Made by a program: the position numbers and the translations under genes. A stretch of DNA of 13,237 nt, from NCBI GenBank assembly GCA_964503455.1, contig CAZCZR010000050.1, positions 1 through 13,237 of the forward strand, read 5' to 3'. Shown here in pieces: positions 7,166-12,993 of this stretch. This DNA is from CAZCZR01 sp964503455. Lineage in GTDB: Bacteria; Bacillota; Clostridia; UBA1381. The notes under the pieces are model-generated. The model ran no database searches and was not told where the DNA came from. It saw only the letters and a list, made by a program, of their open reading frames with translations. Numbering within the stretch: the first letter of the stretch is position 1; each line of letters begins with the position of its first letter.

Positions 7166-7194
7166 ATAATACCACAATCGCCCCCGATTGTCAA
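7166..7194 (-). promoter_or_regulatory. Sigma-A promoter of icd with dyad in the spacer
   Basis: TTGACA (7194-7189) and TATTAT (7171-7166) are separated by 17 bases, 33 bases upstream of the icd start codon. An 18-bp dyad, ACAATCG-4-CGATTGT (7174-7191), occupies most of the spacer and overlaps the -35 hexamer. This is a typical position for a repressor operator. The coaBC stop codon is only 16 bases upstream of the -35 box. Confidence 0.85.
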
Positions 7195-7209
7195 GCTTGT
7201 TTACCGTGC

Positions 7210-8430
7210 CTAACATGATCCCGCGAGCCGTTTATCCTCAGAGCGCGCCCTCAATATCTCGTTCAATATCTCATGCGCCGCCGCAAGCTTGCTCATACAT
7301 TCAAGCTCCTTTTCGCCGTCACGCGTTATTACGGTGATAACGTTTGTATCGGCGCCAAATCCCGCGCCGGCGGTTTTTAAGCTGTTTGCGCATATCATGT
7401 CGGCGTTTTTGGACAGGAGCTTTTTCCTTGAGTTTTCCGTAACATTCTCCGTTTCCATGGAAAAGCCGCACAAAAACTGCCCTTCTCTTTTATTCGCGCC
7501 CAGTCCGCTTAAAATATCCTCTGTGCGTTCAAGGCTTATGCTTATATTGCTGTCCGACTTTTTGATCTTCTCGCCGGACACCTCCGAGGGGCGGTAATCC
7601 GCGACAGCCGCCGCCTTGATTATTATATCCGCGTCCGCGCTTCTCTCCCTGACTGCCTCCGCCATATCCGCAGCCGAGAATACATTCACCGTTTCGGCTC
7701 TCCTCACCGGCGCAAGCGCTGTCGGCCCCGACACAAGCGTCACACGCGCGCCGCGCATAACGGCGGCCTTCGCCATGGCGTAACCCATTTTCCCCGTGGA
7801 GCGGTTGGTGATATAGCGCACCGGATCGATCTCCTCGCAGGTGGGGCCCGCCGTCACAAGCACATTCAGACCCGTCATATCCTTCTCCGCGCCTATCTCG
7901 GCTTCGATCTCGTCAAACAGCACCTGCTCCGAGGGCATCCTGCCCTTGCCGACCGTGCCGCAGGCAAGCCTTCCCGTATCAGGCTCGATGAACCTATAGC
8001 CGAAGCGCCGGAGCTTTTCCATGTTGTCTTGGACGATACCGTTTTCGTACATGGCGGTATTCATCGCCGGAGCGATAAGCACGGGAGCCTTCACCGCCAT
8101 AAGCGTGGTGGAAAGCATATCGTCCGCGATCCCCGACGCAAGCTTGCCTATAATATTCGCCGACGCCGGAGCTATGATCGCCACGTCCGCCGCCTCCGCA
8201 AGCGATATGTGCTTGACGTCAAAGGAGAAATCGCGGGCGAATGTATCGACTGCGCACTTGCGTTTGGTAAGCGTTTCAAAAGCCGTCGGCGTGATAAAAT
8301 TGCACGCGTTTTTCGTCATGATAACATTGACCGCGGCTCCCGCTTTTACAAGCATACTCGCAAGCCCCGCGGCCTTATACGCCGCCACCGACCCCGTGAC
8401 CCCAAGAAGCACCGTTTTATTTTCAAGCAT
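7210..8430 (-). CDS. coaBC: Bifunctional phosphopantothenoylcysteine decarboxylase / phosphopantothenate-cysteine ligase
   Basis: CoaBC performs two consecutive steps of coenzyme A synthesis: CTP-dependent ligation of cysteine to 4'-phosphopantothenate (CoaB) and FMN-dependent decarboxylation to 4'-phosphopantetheine (CoaC). The N-terminal CoaC flavoprotein domain (about 1-180) has GVTGSVAAYKA, His74 in HISLAEA, PAMN with Asn124, and Cys157 in GRLACGTVGKGRMPS. The CoaB domain (about 188-400) has TAGPTCEEIDPVRYITNRST with Arg205 and Asn209, AAVADYRP near 274-281 and Lys288 in EKIKK. These match E. coli catalytic positions with an offset of one. The chosen ATG (8430) follows CGGAGG with 8-base spacing. 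A farther in-frame Met at 8472 is rejected because it lies upstream of the -10 box. The product is 406 residues, a normal length. Confidence 0.97.
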   Translation of the reverse strand: MLENKTVLLGVTGSVAAYKAAGLASMLVKAGAAVNVIMTKNACNFITPTAFETLTKRKCAVDTFARDFSFDVKHISLAEAADVAIIAPASANIIGKLASGIADDMLSTTLMAVKAPVLIAPAMNTAMYENGIVQDNMEKLRRFGYRFIEPDTGRLACGTVGKGRMPSEQVLFDEIEAEIGAEKDMTGLNVLVTAGPTCEEIDPVRYITNRSTGKMGYAMAKAAVMRGARVTLVSGPTALAPVRRAETVNVFSAADMAEAVRERSADADIIIKAAAVADYRPSEVSGEKIKKSDSNISISLERTEDILSGLGANKREGQFLCGFSMETENVTENSRKKLLSKNADMICANSLKTAGAGFGADTNVITVITRDGEKELECMSKLAAAHEILNEILRARSEDKRLAGSC

Positions 8431-8460
8431 GATAATATCCTCCGAACCGTATTTGTGTTT

Positions 8461-8494
8461 ATTATAACACACTCTTTTTCCCCTATCGTGTCAA
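8461..8494 (-). promoter_or_regulatory. Probable coaBC promoter (extended -10)
   Basis: TATAAT (8466-8461) is preceded by TGT, giving an extended -10 element 30 bases upstream of the coaBC start. A TTGACA (8494-8489) lies upstream but at 22 bases, too far for normal use, so the extended -10 probably carries the promoter. Upstream of this the strand is a run of A and T tracts (8496-8520) that could act as an UP element. Confidence 0.65.
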
Positions 8495-8575
8495 ATTTAT
8501 AAAAAAATAAAAATTTTTTTTGAAGAAGCTGACGCTAACGGCGCAGCCGCAAAGCTCCGTCCGAGCGGACGGGCG

Positions 8576-8666
8576 TTTTACTTTACTTTACTTTGCTTTA
8601 GCTTTCCTCTGCTTTAATATACTTTACTATACTTTACTTTACTTTACTATACTTTACTTTACTTTG
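8576..8666. repeat. Degenerate (TTTAC)n pentanucleotide tract
   Basis: The plus strand is a low-complexity run of TTTAC/TTTGC/TTTAT units, about 90 bases long. Part of it repeats at a higher order of about 20 bases (ACTTTACTATACTTTACTTT, twice in succession from 8631 to 8670, the second copy running into ACTTTGG at its end). It lies in the gap between coaBC and the GTPase gene. The plus-strand frame across it is open but encodes only low-complexity sequence, so no gene is called. Confidence 0.8.
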
Positions 8667-8678
8667 GTGTTTAATATT

Positions 8679-8700
8679 TCAGCATTGAATCCAATGCTGA
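8679..8700. repeat. Hairpin with repeated arm in the coaBC/GTPase gap
   Basis: TCAGCATTG (8679-8687) and CAATGCTGA (8692-8700) form a perfect 9-bp stem with a 4-base loop. The left arm and loop, CAGCATTGAATC, recur exactly at 8722-8733, directly before the 21-bp repeats. No U tract follows on either strand, so terminator function for the GTPase gene upstream is uncertain. Confidence 0.5.
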
Positions 8701-8730
8701 TAAAATTGGCGTCAATTAAAACAGCATTGA

Positions 8731-8820
8731 ATCACCTCGCGACGTCGAGTAATCGCCTCGCGCCGTCGGGTAATCACCTCGCGCCGTCGGGTAATCACCT
8801 CGCGCCGTCGGGTAATCGCC
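8731..8820. repeat. Tandem 21-bp repeats, four copies plus a fragment
   Basis: Units begin at 8731, 8752, 8773 and 8794, each reading ATCRCCTCGCGMCGTCGRGTA with few differences. Copies 3 and 4 are identical, copy 2 differs at one base, and copy 1 is the most divergent. A 6-base remnant starts at 8815. The block is just downstream of the GTPase-NYN stop codon, within its likely 3' untranslated region. There are no spacers and hence no CRISPR. The unit length is a multiple of three, so the plus frame stays open, but without a credible start or ribosome binding site. Confidence 0.9.
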
Positions 8821-8841
8821 GGAGCGTTTGATATCCGCTTT

Positions 8842-11424
8842 TTAAAAATCGCCTTTTGTTATCATTTTCCTCATTTCCTCCTGCGCGGCGTCCACTTCTT
8901 TTTTAAAAGCGTCCGCAGACACGCGCACGGCTCCTCCGCCGAGGATTATCAGCTGCTCCAGATTATCAGAGGTAGCGACTCTGACGCGGTGCTTTTTGCC
9001 TATCTCGCGAGTGACCTTTTCGATGTACATATCGGCGGTCTCGGCTTCCTTTGTGTAAACGACGGTGATATTGTCCGTCCTCTCGATCTCGCCGCGTCCT
9101 CCCCTGACCTTATACGCGTCAAACACAAGTATAAGCTCGCATTGCTTCAAGCCCTGATAGTTGGACATTATCTGCACCAGACGGTTCCTTGCAAGGTCGA
9201 GGTTCTCCGCCGCAAGCGCCTTTAAGTCCTCCCACGCGAACACGATATTATAGCCGTCAACCAGAAGATACTCCGGTCCGTCCGGCAGAGGCTTTCCTTT
9301 CGGCATATGCGGCTGCTTTTGGGCGGGCAGGGACTTTTTGGTATACATCGCCGCATACGGCTCCCGCCTTATTTCGCCGTAGGTGCGCTCAAAGATTTTC
9401 ATAAGCTCCTTTTCGGAAACCGCCTCCGCGCTCTTTTTCGCGGCGGGAACATTATCAGCGCGTATTACCTCCTTGTTTTCTCCGAAAGACACACCCGTCT
9501 TTATATGCGCGTGATTTTCAACCTCGTCCCACTTCACGGCATACCCCGCGCCATGGGAACAAAATACCGAATCGGCGGTGTTGTCAATATCCGAGTCGCA
9601 GTCATAGCCGATGCTTTGTATAACGCTCTCGGCGTCGGCGCACTCTCTGTATCCTTTCAAAACGCACGAAAGCCGTCCCGTGCCGCGCGTGTAGCCGGTA
9701 AGCTCGGTATGATAGCCTCTCATCCCCGCAACGGGCGCGCTTCCGCGAAGCAGCGAATATTCCCCCGACGCTTCGGGCGGCTCGAACTCTCCGCCCATGC
9801 GCTGTATATCGGTCATGGCGCGTCCCACATATTCGGAAGGCAGCTCAAGGGTGAAATCATACCACGGCTCCAGCAAAACACATCCCGCGCGTCTGAGTCC
9901 GTGGCGCACCGCGCGGTAGGTCGCCTGCCGGAAATCTCCGCCCTCCGTGTGCTTTAGGTGGGCGCGTCCGGCTATAAGCGTTATGCGCATATCCGTAAGC
10001 GGCGAATTTGTCAGTATTCCCGTGTAGGTCTTTTCACGCAGATGAGTCATCACCAGACGCTGCCGGTTACGGTCAAGCTCGTCCTCGCTGCAGTCCGACG
10101 CAAATACAAGACCGCTTCCGCGCGCAAGCGGCTCCATTAAAAGATGCACCTCGGCGTAATGTCTTAAAGGCTCGTAATGACCTATGCCCTCCGCCGGGGA
10201 GGCTATCGTTTCCTTGTAGGCTATTCTTCCGCTGCCGAACTCCACATCCGCGGAAAACCGCTCTTTTATAAGCCGCTTCAAAACCTCCAGCTGCACCTCT
10301 CCCATCACCTGCACGGTGATTTCCTCAAGGCGCTCGTTCCATACGATATGCAGCTTCGGTTCTTCCTCCTCAAGCTTTTTAAGCATTTCAAGCCCCGTAT
10401 GCACGTCAACGTCCTCCGGCAGTATAACGCTGTACGAAAGCACCGGCTCAAGCACAGGCTCTCCCGCGTCGCGCTCGGCTCCCAAGCCCTCGCCGGGATA
10501 CGTTTTTGTCAGTCCTGTTACCGCGCATACGCTGCCGGGATATACCGTGTCGGCGGCGGTGAACCTTGCGCCGGAGTATATTCTTATCTGATCCGCCTTT
10601 TCCGACCATTCCTCGCCGGCGGCAACTCCGCAAAGCATATCCTTGACCTTCAGCGCGCCGCCCGTCACCTTCATATATGTGAGCCGCGCGCCTTTTCCGT
10701 CGTCCGCTATTTTAAAAACCCTCGCGCCAAATTCCGCGCGAGGCTTTTGTTGAGCGGTGAAACGGTCAAGCGTTTCCATAAACTCGCGCACGCCCTCGTA
10801 TTTAAGCGCCGCTCCGAAGCAGCAGGGGAACAGCTTTCTCTCTTTTATCGCGCGGACGATACCTCCGTCGCCGAGAGCGCCCTTTTCCAAAAACTCCTCC
10901 ATAAGCGCCTCATCGCAGACGGCGGCGTCCTCAAAAAACGCGCCGCTGCTTGTGTCGGAGAAGTCAACAAATCCGCCGCCCAGCTTTGAGCAAAGCTCCT
11001 GTATAAGATCGCGCCTTGCGAAATGGGAAATATCCATTTTATTGACAAACACAAAAACCGGTATATTGTATCGCCGAAGAAGCTTCCAGAGGGTATGCGT
11101 GTGATTTTGCACCCCGTCGGTGCCGCTTATGACCAGCACGGCGTAATCGAGAACGCTTAAGGTGCGCTCGGTCTCGGTTGAAAAATCGACGTGGCCGGGT
11201 GTGTCCAAAAGAGTAATTTCCGAGTCGTTGTAATGAAGCACAGCCTGCTTGGAAAATATCGTTATCCCTCTGTCGCGCTCGATCTCGTTGTTGTCAAGAA
11301 ACGCGCTGCCGCGGTCAACTCTCCCGCGGGTGCGTATCTCGCCCGCGCAGTAAAGCATCCCCTCCGACAGCGTGGTCTTGCCCGAATCGACATGGGCAAG
11401 TATGCCCGCAACTATTCTTTTCAA
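8842..11424 (-). CDS. TetM-like ribosomal-protection-type GTPase fused to a YacP/Rae1-like NYN nuclease domain
   Basis: This 860-residue protein begins as an EF-G-like GTPase of the Tet(M)/Tet(O) group. The motifs are AHVDSGKT (10-17), RGIT (52-55), DTPGH (74-78) and NKMD (128-131), followed by domains II-V to about residue 640. The region corresponding to the Tet(M) domain IV loop YSPVSTPADF reads AHLKHTEGGDF (488-498), so the residues implicated in drug release are missing. A linker (about 650-715) leads to a C-terminal NYN/PIN-like domain (about 717-850) with LLVDGYN (Asp723), LVFDAYKV (Asp769), KEAETADMYIEK (Asp798) and ATSDNLEQ (Asp820). This follows B. subtilis YacP/Rae1, which cleaves mRNA in the ribosomal A site, closely. 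The start is TTG (11424), where the alignment with Tet(M) begins, with AAAGGA 10 bases before it. Databases often label such proteins tetracycline resistance; a ribosome-rescue or mRNA-surveillance role is inferred instead. Confidence 0.9.
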   Translation of the reverse strand: MKRIVAGILAHVDSGKTTLSEGMLYCAGEIRTRGRVDRGSAFLDNNEIERDRGITIFSKQAVLHYNDSEITLLDTPGHVDFSTETERTLSVLDYAVLVISGTDGVQNHTHTLWKLLRRYNIPVFVFVNKMDISHFARRDLIQELCSKLGGGFVDFSDTSSGAFFEDAAVCDEALMEEFLEKGALGDGGIVRAIKERKLFPCCFGAALKYEGVREFMETLDRFTAQQKPRAEFGARVFKIADDGKGARLTYMKVTGGALKVKDMLCGVAAGEEWSEKADQIRIYSGARFTAADTVYPGSVCAVTGLTKTYPGEGLGAERDAGEPVLEPVLSYSVILPEDVDVHTGLEMLKKLEEEEPKLHIVWNERLEEITVQVMGEVQLEVLKRLIKERFSADVEFGSGRIAYKETIASPAEGIGHYEPLRHYAEVHLLMEPLARGSGLVFASDCSEDELDRNRQRLVMTHLREKTYTGILTNSPLTDMRITLIAGRAHLKHTEGGDFRQATYRAVRHGLRRAGCVLLEPWYDFTLELPSEYVGRAMTDIQRMGGEFEPPEASGEYSLLRGSAPVAGMRGYHTELTGYTRGTGRLSCVLKGYRECADAESVIQSIGYDCDSDIDNTADSVFCSHGAGYAVKWDEVENHAHIKTGVSFGENKEVIRADNVPAAKKSAEAVSEKELMKIFERTYGEIRREPYAAMYTKKSLPAQKQPHMPKGKPLPDGPEYLLVDGYNIVFAWEDLKALAAENLDLARNRLVQIMSNYQGLKQCELILVFDAYKVRGGRGEIERTDNITVVYTKEAETADMYIEKVTREIGKKHRVRVATSDNLEQLIILGGGAVRVSADAFKKEVDAAQEEMRKMITKGDF

Positions 11425-11461
11425 TAAGTATCATTCCTTTAAAAGGTGTTTTACTGTTACT

Positions 11462-11490
11462 ATAATATCACGCGGCAAATAAATTGTCAA
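11462..11490 (-). promoter_or_regulatory. Sigma-A promoter of the GTPase-NYN gene
   Basis: TTGACA (11490-11485) and TATTAT (11467-11462) are separated by 17 bases. The predicted start of transcription is about 30 bases upstream of the TTG start codon, leaving a short leader. No leader peptide or attenuator of the tet(M) kind fits in it. The gene is separated from the rpsR operon by a terminator, so it is its own unit. Confidence 0.85.
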
Positions 11491-11526
11491 GCGGTTTGTG
11501 CGGCGTTCGCCAAAGGCAAAAAAAAT

Positions 11527-11550
11527 ACCGGCGGTACAGCGTCCGCCGGT
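11527..11550 (-). terminator. Intrinsic terminator of the rpsF-ssb-rpsR operon
   Basis: On the transcribed strand ACCGGCGG (11550-11543) pairs perfectly with CCGCCGGT (11534-11527) around an 8-base loop. An A and then eight T (11525-11518) follow. It starts 13 bases after the rpsR stop codon and closes the operon. rplI is not part of this operon. Confidence 0.93.
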
Positions 11551-11562
11551 GATATATCATAT

Positions 11563-11808
11563 TTATTCCGCAACAAACGGGAGAAGCGCTATTGTTCTCG
11601 CTCTCTTTACAGCAACGGTAAGCTGTCTTTGATGCTTTGCGCAGTTGCCGCTGATGCGTCTGGGAACGATCTTGCCTCTTTCCGAAACAAAACGTCTGAG
11701 CTTTGCGGTATCCTTGTAGTCGATGTGATCTACCTTATCAACGCAGAAGATACAAACCTTTCTCTTTGAACGTCTTGCTCTTGCGGGTCTGTCATTTCTC
11801 TCAGCCAT
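11563..11808 (-). CDS. rpsR: Small ribosomal subunit protein S18
   Basis: S18 binds the platform of the 30S subunit as a dimer with S6. The 81-residue product has the family core: RSKRKVCIFC near 13-22, DYKDTAKLRRFVSERGKI near 30-47, PRRISGNCAKHQRQL near 49-63 and the basic VAVKRARTIALLPF tail. Cys19, Cys22, Cys56 and His59 form a possible zinc site, so this is the C+ form of S18. The ATG at 11808 is preceded by AAGGAGG. An in-frame Met 33 bases earlier would place the ribosome binding site inside the gene and is rejected. It is last in the operon after ssb (44-base gap) and before a terminator. Confidence 0.97.
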   Translation of the reverse strand: MAERNDRPARARRSKRKVCIFCVDKVDHIDYKDTAKLRRFVSERGKIVPRRISGNCAKHQRQLTVAVKRARTIALLPFVAE

Positions 11809-11852
11809 CGAAAAGTCCTCCTTTTCACTAATTTTTATCATGTTTTACCGTG

Positions 11853-12377
11853 TCAGAACGGTAAATCGTCCTCCGAGCCGTCAAGAGACGTGAATCCGAG
11901 ATCGTCAATATCATCAAAGCCTGTCGGCGCATTCGGCGAGGGGCCTTTGGCGGGCTGATAAGCCGGCGCCTGCGGCTGCTGATAACCGCCGCGCGATCCG
12001 CCCTGCGGCTGAGCATAGCTCTGACTCGGCGCGAATCCGTCCGATGTGCCGGAGCCGGAGCTCTTGCTGCCGGTGAAATATGCCTCGTCCACAACCACAT
12101 CGGTCGCCCAATGACGCTGACCGTTCTGGTCGTCCCATGTTCTTGTCTGAAGGCTTCCGACGACCGCGATCATGTCGCCCTTGTGAAAATATCTCGAAAT
12201 AAATTCCGCTGTCTGACGCCATGCCGTGCAGTCGATAAAATCCGCCTGACGCTGGCCGTCCTTGCCGGTAAAGCGTCTGTTCACCGCTATATTAAAGCGG
12301 ATGACGGAAGTACCCTGGGGCGTCTGTCTCATATCGGGATCGCGGGAGAGTCTGCCCATTAATATTACTTTGTTCAT
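11853..12377 (-). CDS. ssb: Single-stranded DNA-binding protein
   Basis: SSB coats single-stranded DNA in replication, repair and recombination and recruits partner proteins through its tail. The 174-residue product has an N-terminal OB fold (about 1-105; MNKVILMGRLSRDPDMRQTP at the start, FIDCTAWRQTAEF near 47-59, GSLQTRTWDDQNGQ near 74-87). A glycine-, glutamine- and proline-rich linker (about 106-152) and an acidic tail ending DDLPF, the conserved partner-binding tip, follow. The ATG is preceded by AAGGAG. The gene lies between rpsF (17-base gap) and rpsR, the usual Firmicute order, which ties SSB supply to ribosomal protein expression. Confidence 0.97.
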   Translation of the reverse strand: MNKVILMGRLSRDPDMRQTPQGTSVIRFNIAVNRRFTGKDGQRQADFIDCTAWRQTAEFISRYFHKGDMIAVVGSLQTRTWDDQNGQRHWATDVVVDEAYFTGSKSSGSGTSDGFAPSQSYAQPQGGSRGGYQQPQAPAYQPAKGPSPNAPTGFDDIDDLGFTSLDGSEDDLPF

Positions 12378-12394
12378 GTGCGTCTCCTTGCAGA

Positions 12395-12694
12395 TTACTG
12401 CTCGTCCTTCTTAACGATTATTGTTCTGAGGATTCCGTCGGTTATCTTGTACTGTCTGTCAAGCTCCTTGGGGAACTCCGGCCCCGAAGTAAAGTTAACC
12501 AATGTATAGAATCCCTCTGTTCTGTCGTTGATCTCGTAAGCAAGCCTTCTCTTGCCCCAATCGTCAACCGACTCAACAGTTCCGTTAGCGGCTATAAGCG
12601 AGGTAAACTTCTCCTTAAGCGCAGCTACGGCGTCCTCAGCCAATGTAGCGTCAATGATAAAAATTGTTTCATAGCTGTGTACTGATTCGTTCAT
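12395..12694 (-). CDS. rpsF: Small ribosomal subunit protein S6
   Basis: S6 binds the central domain of 16S rRNA together with S18. The 99-residue product has the family signatures YETIFIIDATL (8-18), the DDWGKRRLAYEI stretch near 44-55 and a C-terminal 'DRQYKITDGILRTIIVKK' strand. Length and order of motifs are normal. The ATG at 12694 follows AAGGAGGTG. It is the first gene of rpsF-ssb-rpsR, downstream of a consensus promoter and a leader of about 70 bases that contains a GC-rich hairpin. In other bacteria the S6:S18 complex represses this operon by binding its leader. Confidence 0.97.
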   Translation of the reverse strand: MNESVHSYETIFIIDATLAEDAVAALKEKFTSLIAANGTVESVDDWGKRRLAYEINDRTEGFYTLVNFTSGPEFPKELDRQYKITDGILRTIIVKKDEQ

Positions 12695-12722
12695 TTCTTT
12701 ACACCTCCTTATGGTCTTGTGT

Positions 12723-12741
12723 CCCGCGCACTCCGCACGGG
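12723..12741 (-). promoter_or_regulatory. Leader hairpin of rpsF, candidate S6:S18 autoregulatory site
   Basis: In the RNA, CCCGTGC (12741-12735) pairs with GCGCGGG (12729-12723) over seven positions including one G-U, around a GGAGT loop. It lies between the promoter and the rpsF ribosome binding site. A leader RNA bound by the S6:S18 complex is known for rpsF operons. That this hairpin is that motif is inferred from position and has not been matched to a model. Confidence 0.45.
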
Positions 12742-12773
12742 AAAGGATTTGTCCGCACTTTGCAGACTATATT

Positions 12774-12802
12774 ATTATATACTCTTTTCACCGGTTTGTC
12801 AA
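12774..12802 (-). promoter_or_regulatory. Consensus sigma-A promoter of rpsF-ssb-rpsR
   Basis: TTGACA (12802-12797) and TATAAT (12779-12774) are perfect hexamers with a 17-base spacer. A run of A follows farther upstream on the same strand (rc of 12805-12811). Transcription should start near 12767. The strength fits a ribosomal protein operon. Confidence 0.92.
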
Positions 12803-12852
12803 GGCTTTTTTTGAATTTAGCGCCGCGATTTCGGAATTTTTTCAAAACCATG

Positions 12853-12881
12853 CCGCACGGCGGTTTTCCCGCGCGGTTTTT
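12853..12881 (+). terminator. Possible plus-strand terminator in the divergent gap
   Basis: CCGCACGG (12853-12860) and CCGCGCGG (12869-12876) pair at seven of eight positions around an 8-base loop, followed by five T on the plus strand. No plus-strand gene lies just upstream, so it would act on antisense transcription or protect the gene at 12994. Function is uncertain. Apart from this hairpin the stretch 12803-12934 shows nothing clear. Confidence 0.35.
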
Positions 12882-12993
12882 GATTGCCAAGCTTTAAAAA
12901 ATCTTTTTCCCGCTCACCGTTTCGCGGCGAGGGGCATAGTATAAATCAAGCAGCCCCCAAGCTATATTAATTTTATGAAAGGACTGACGTGAT

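Noticed and set aside
8431..8472. 14-residue N-terminal extension of CoaBC
   Set aside because: The upstream Met precedes the -10 box, and the family's N terminus (VLLGVTGSVAAYK) fits the start at 8430 with its good ribosome binding site.
8731..8820. CRISPR-like appearance of the 21-bp repeats
   Set aside because: Units are directly adjacent with no unique spacers, and no cas genes are in the window.
8520..8831. A 103-codon plus-strand frame with heptapeptide repeats (LAPSGNH)
   Set aside because: It starts with TTG in an A/T run without a ribosome binding site and is made only of the pentanucleotide and 21-bp repeats, whose lengths keep the frame open by chance.
8842..11424. Annotation as a classical tetracycline resistance gene
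   Set aside because: The Tet(M) loop III residues are absent, an NYN domain is fused at the end, and the setting is core chromosome with no mobile-element genes.
12699..12890. 63-codon minus-strand frame upstream of rpsF
   Set aside because: It runs through the rpsF promoter and leader, so the transcript would begin inside it, and it resembles no family I know.
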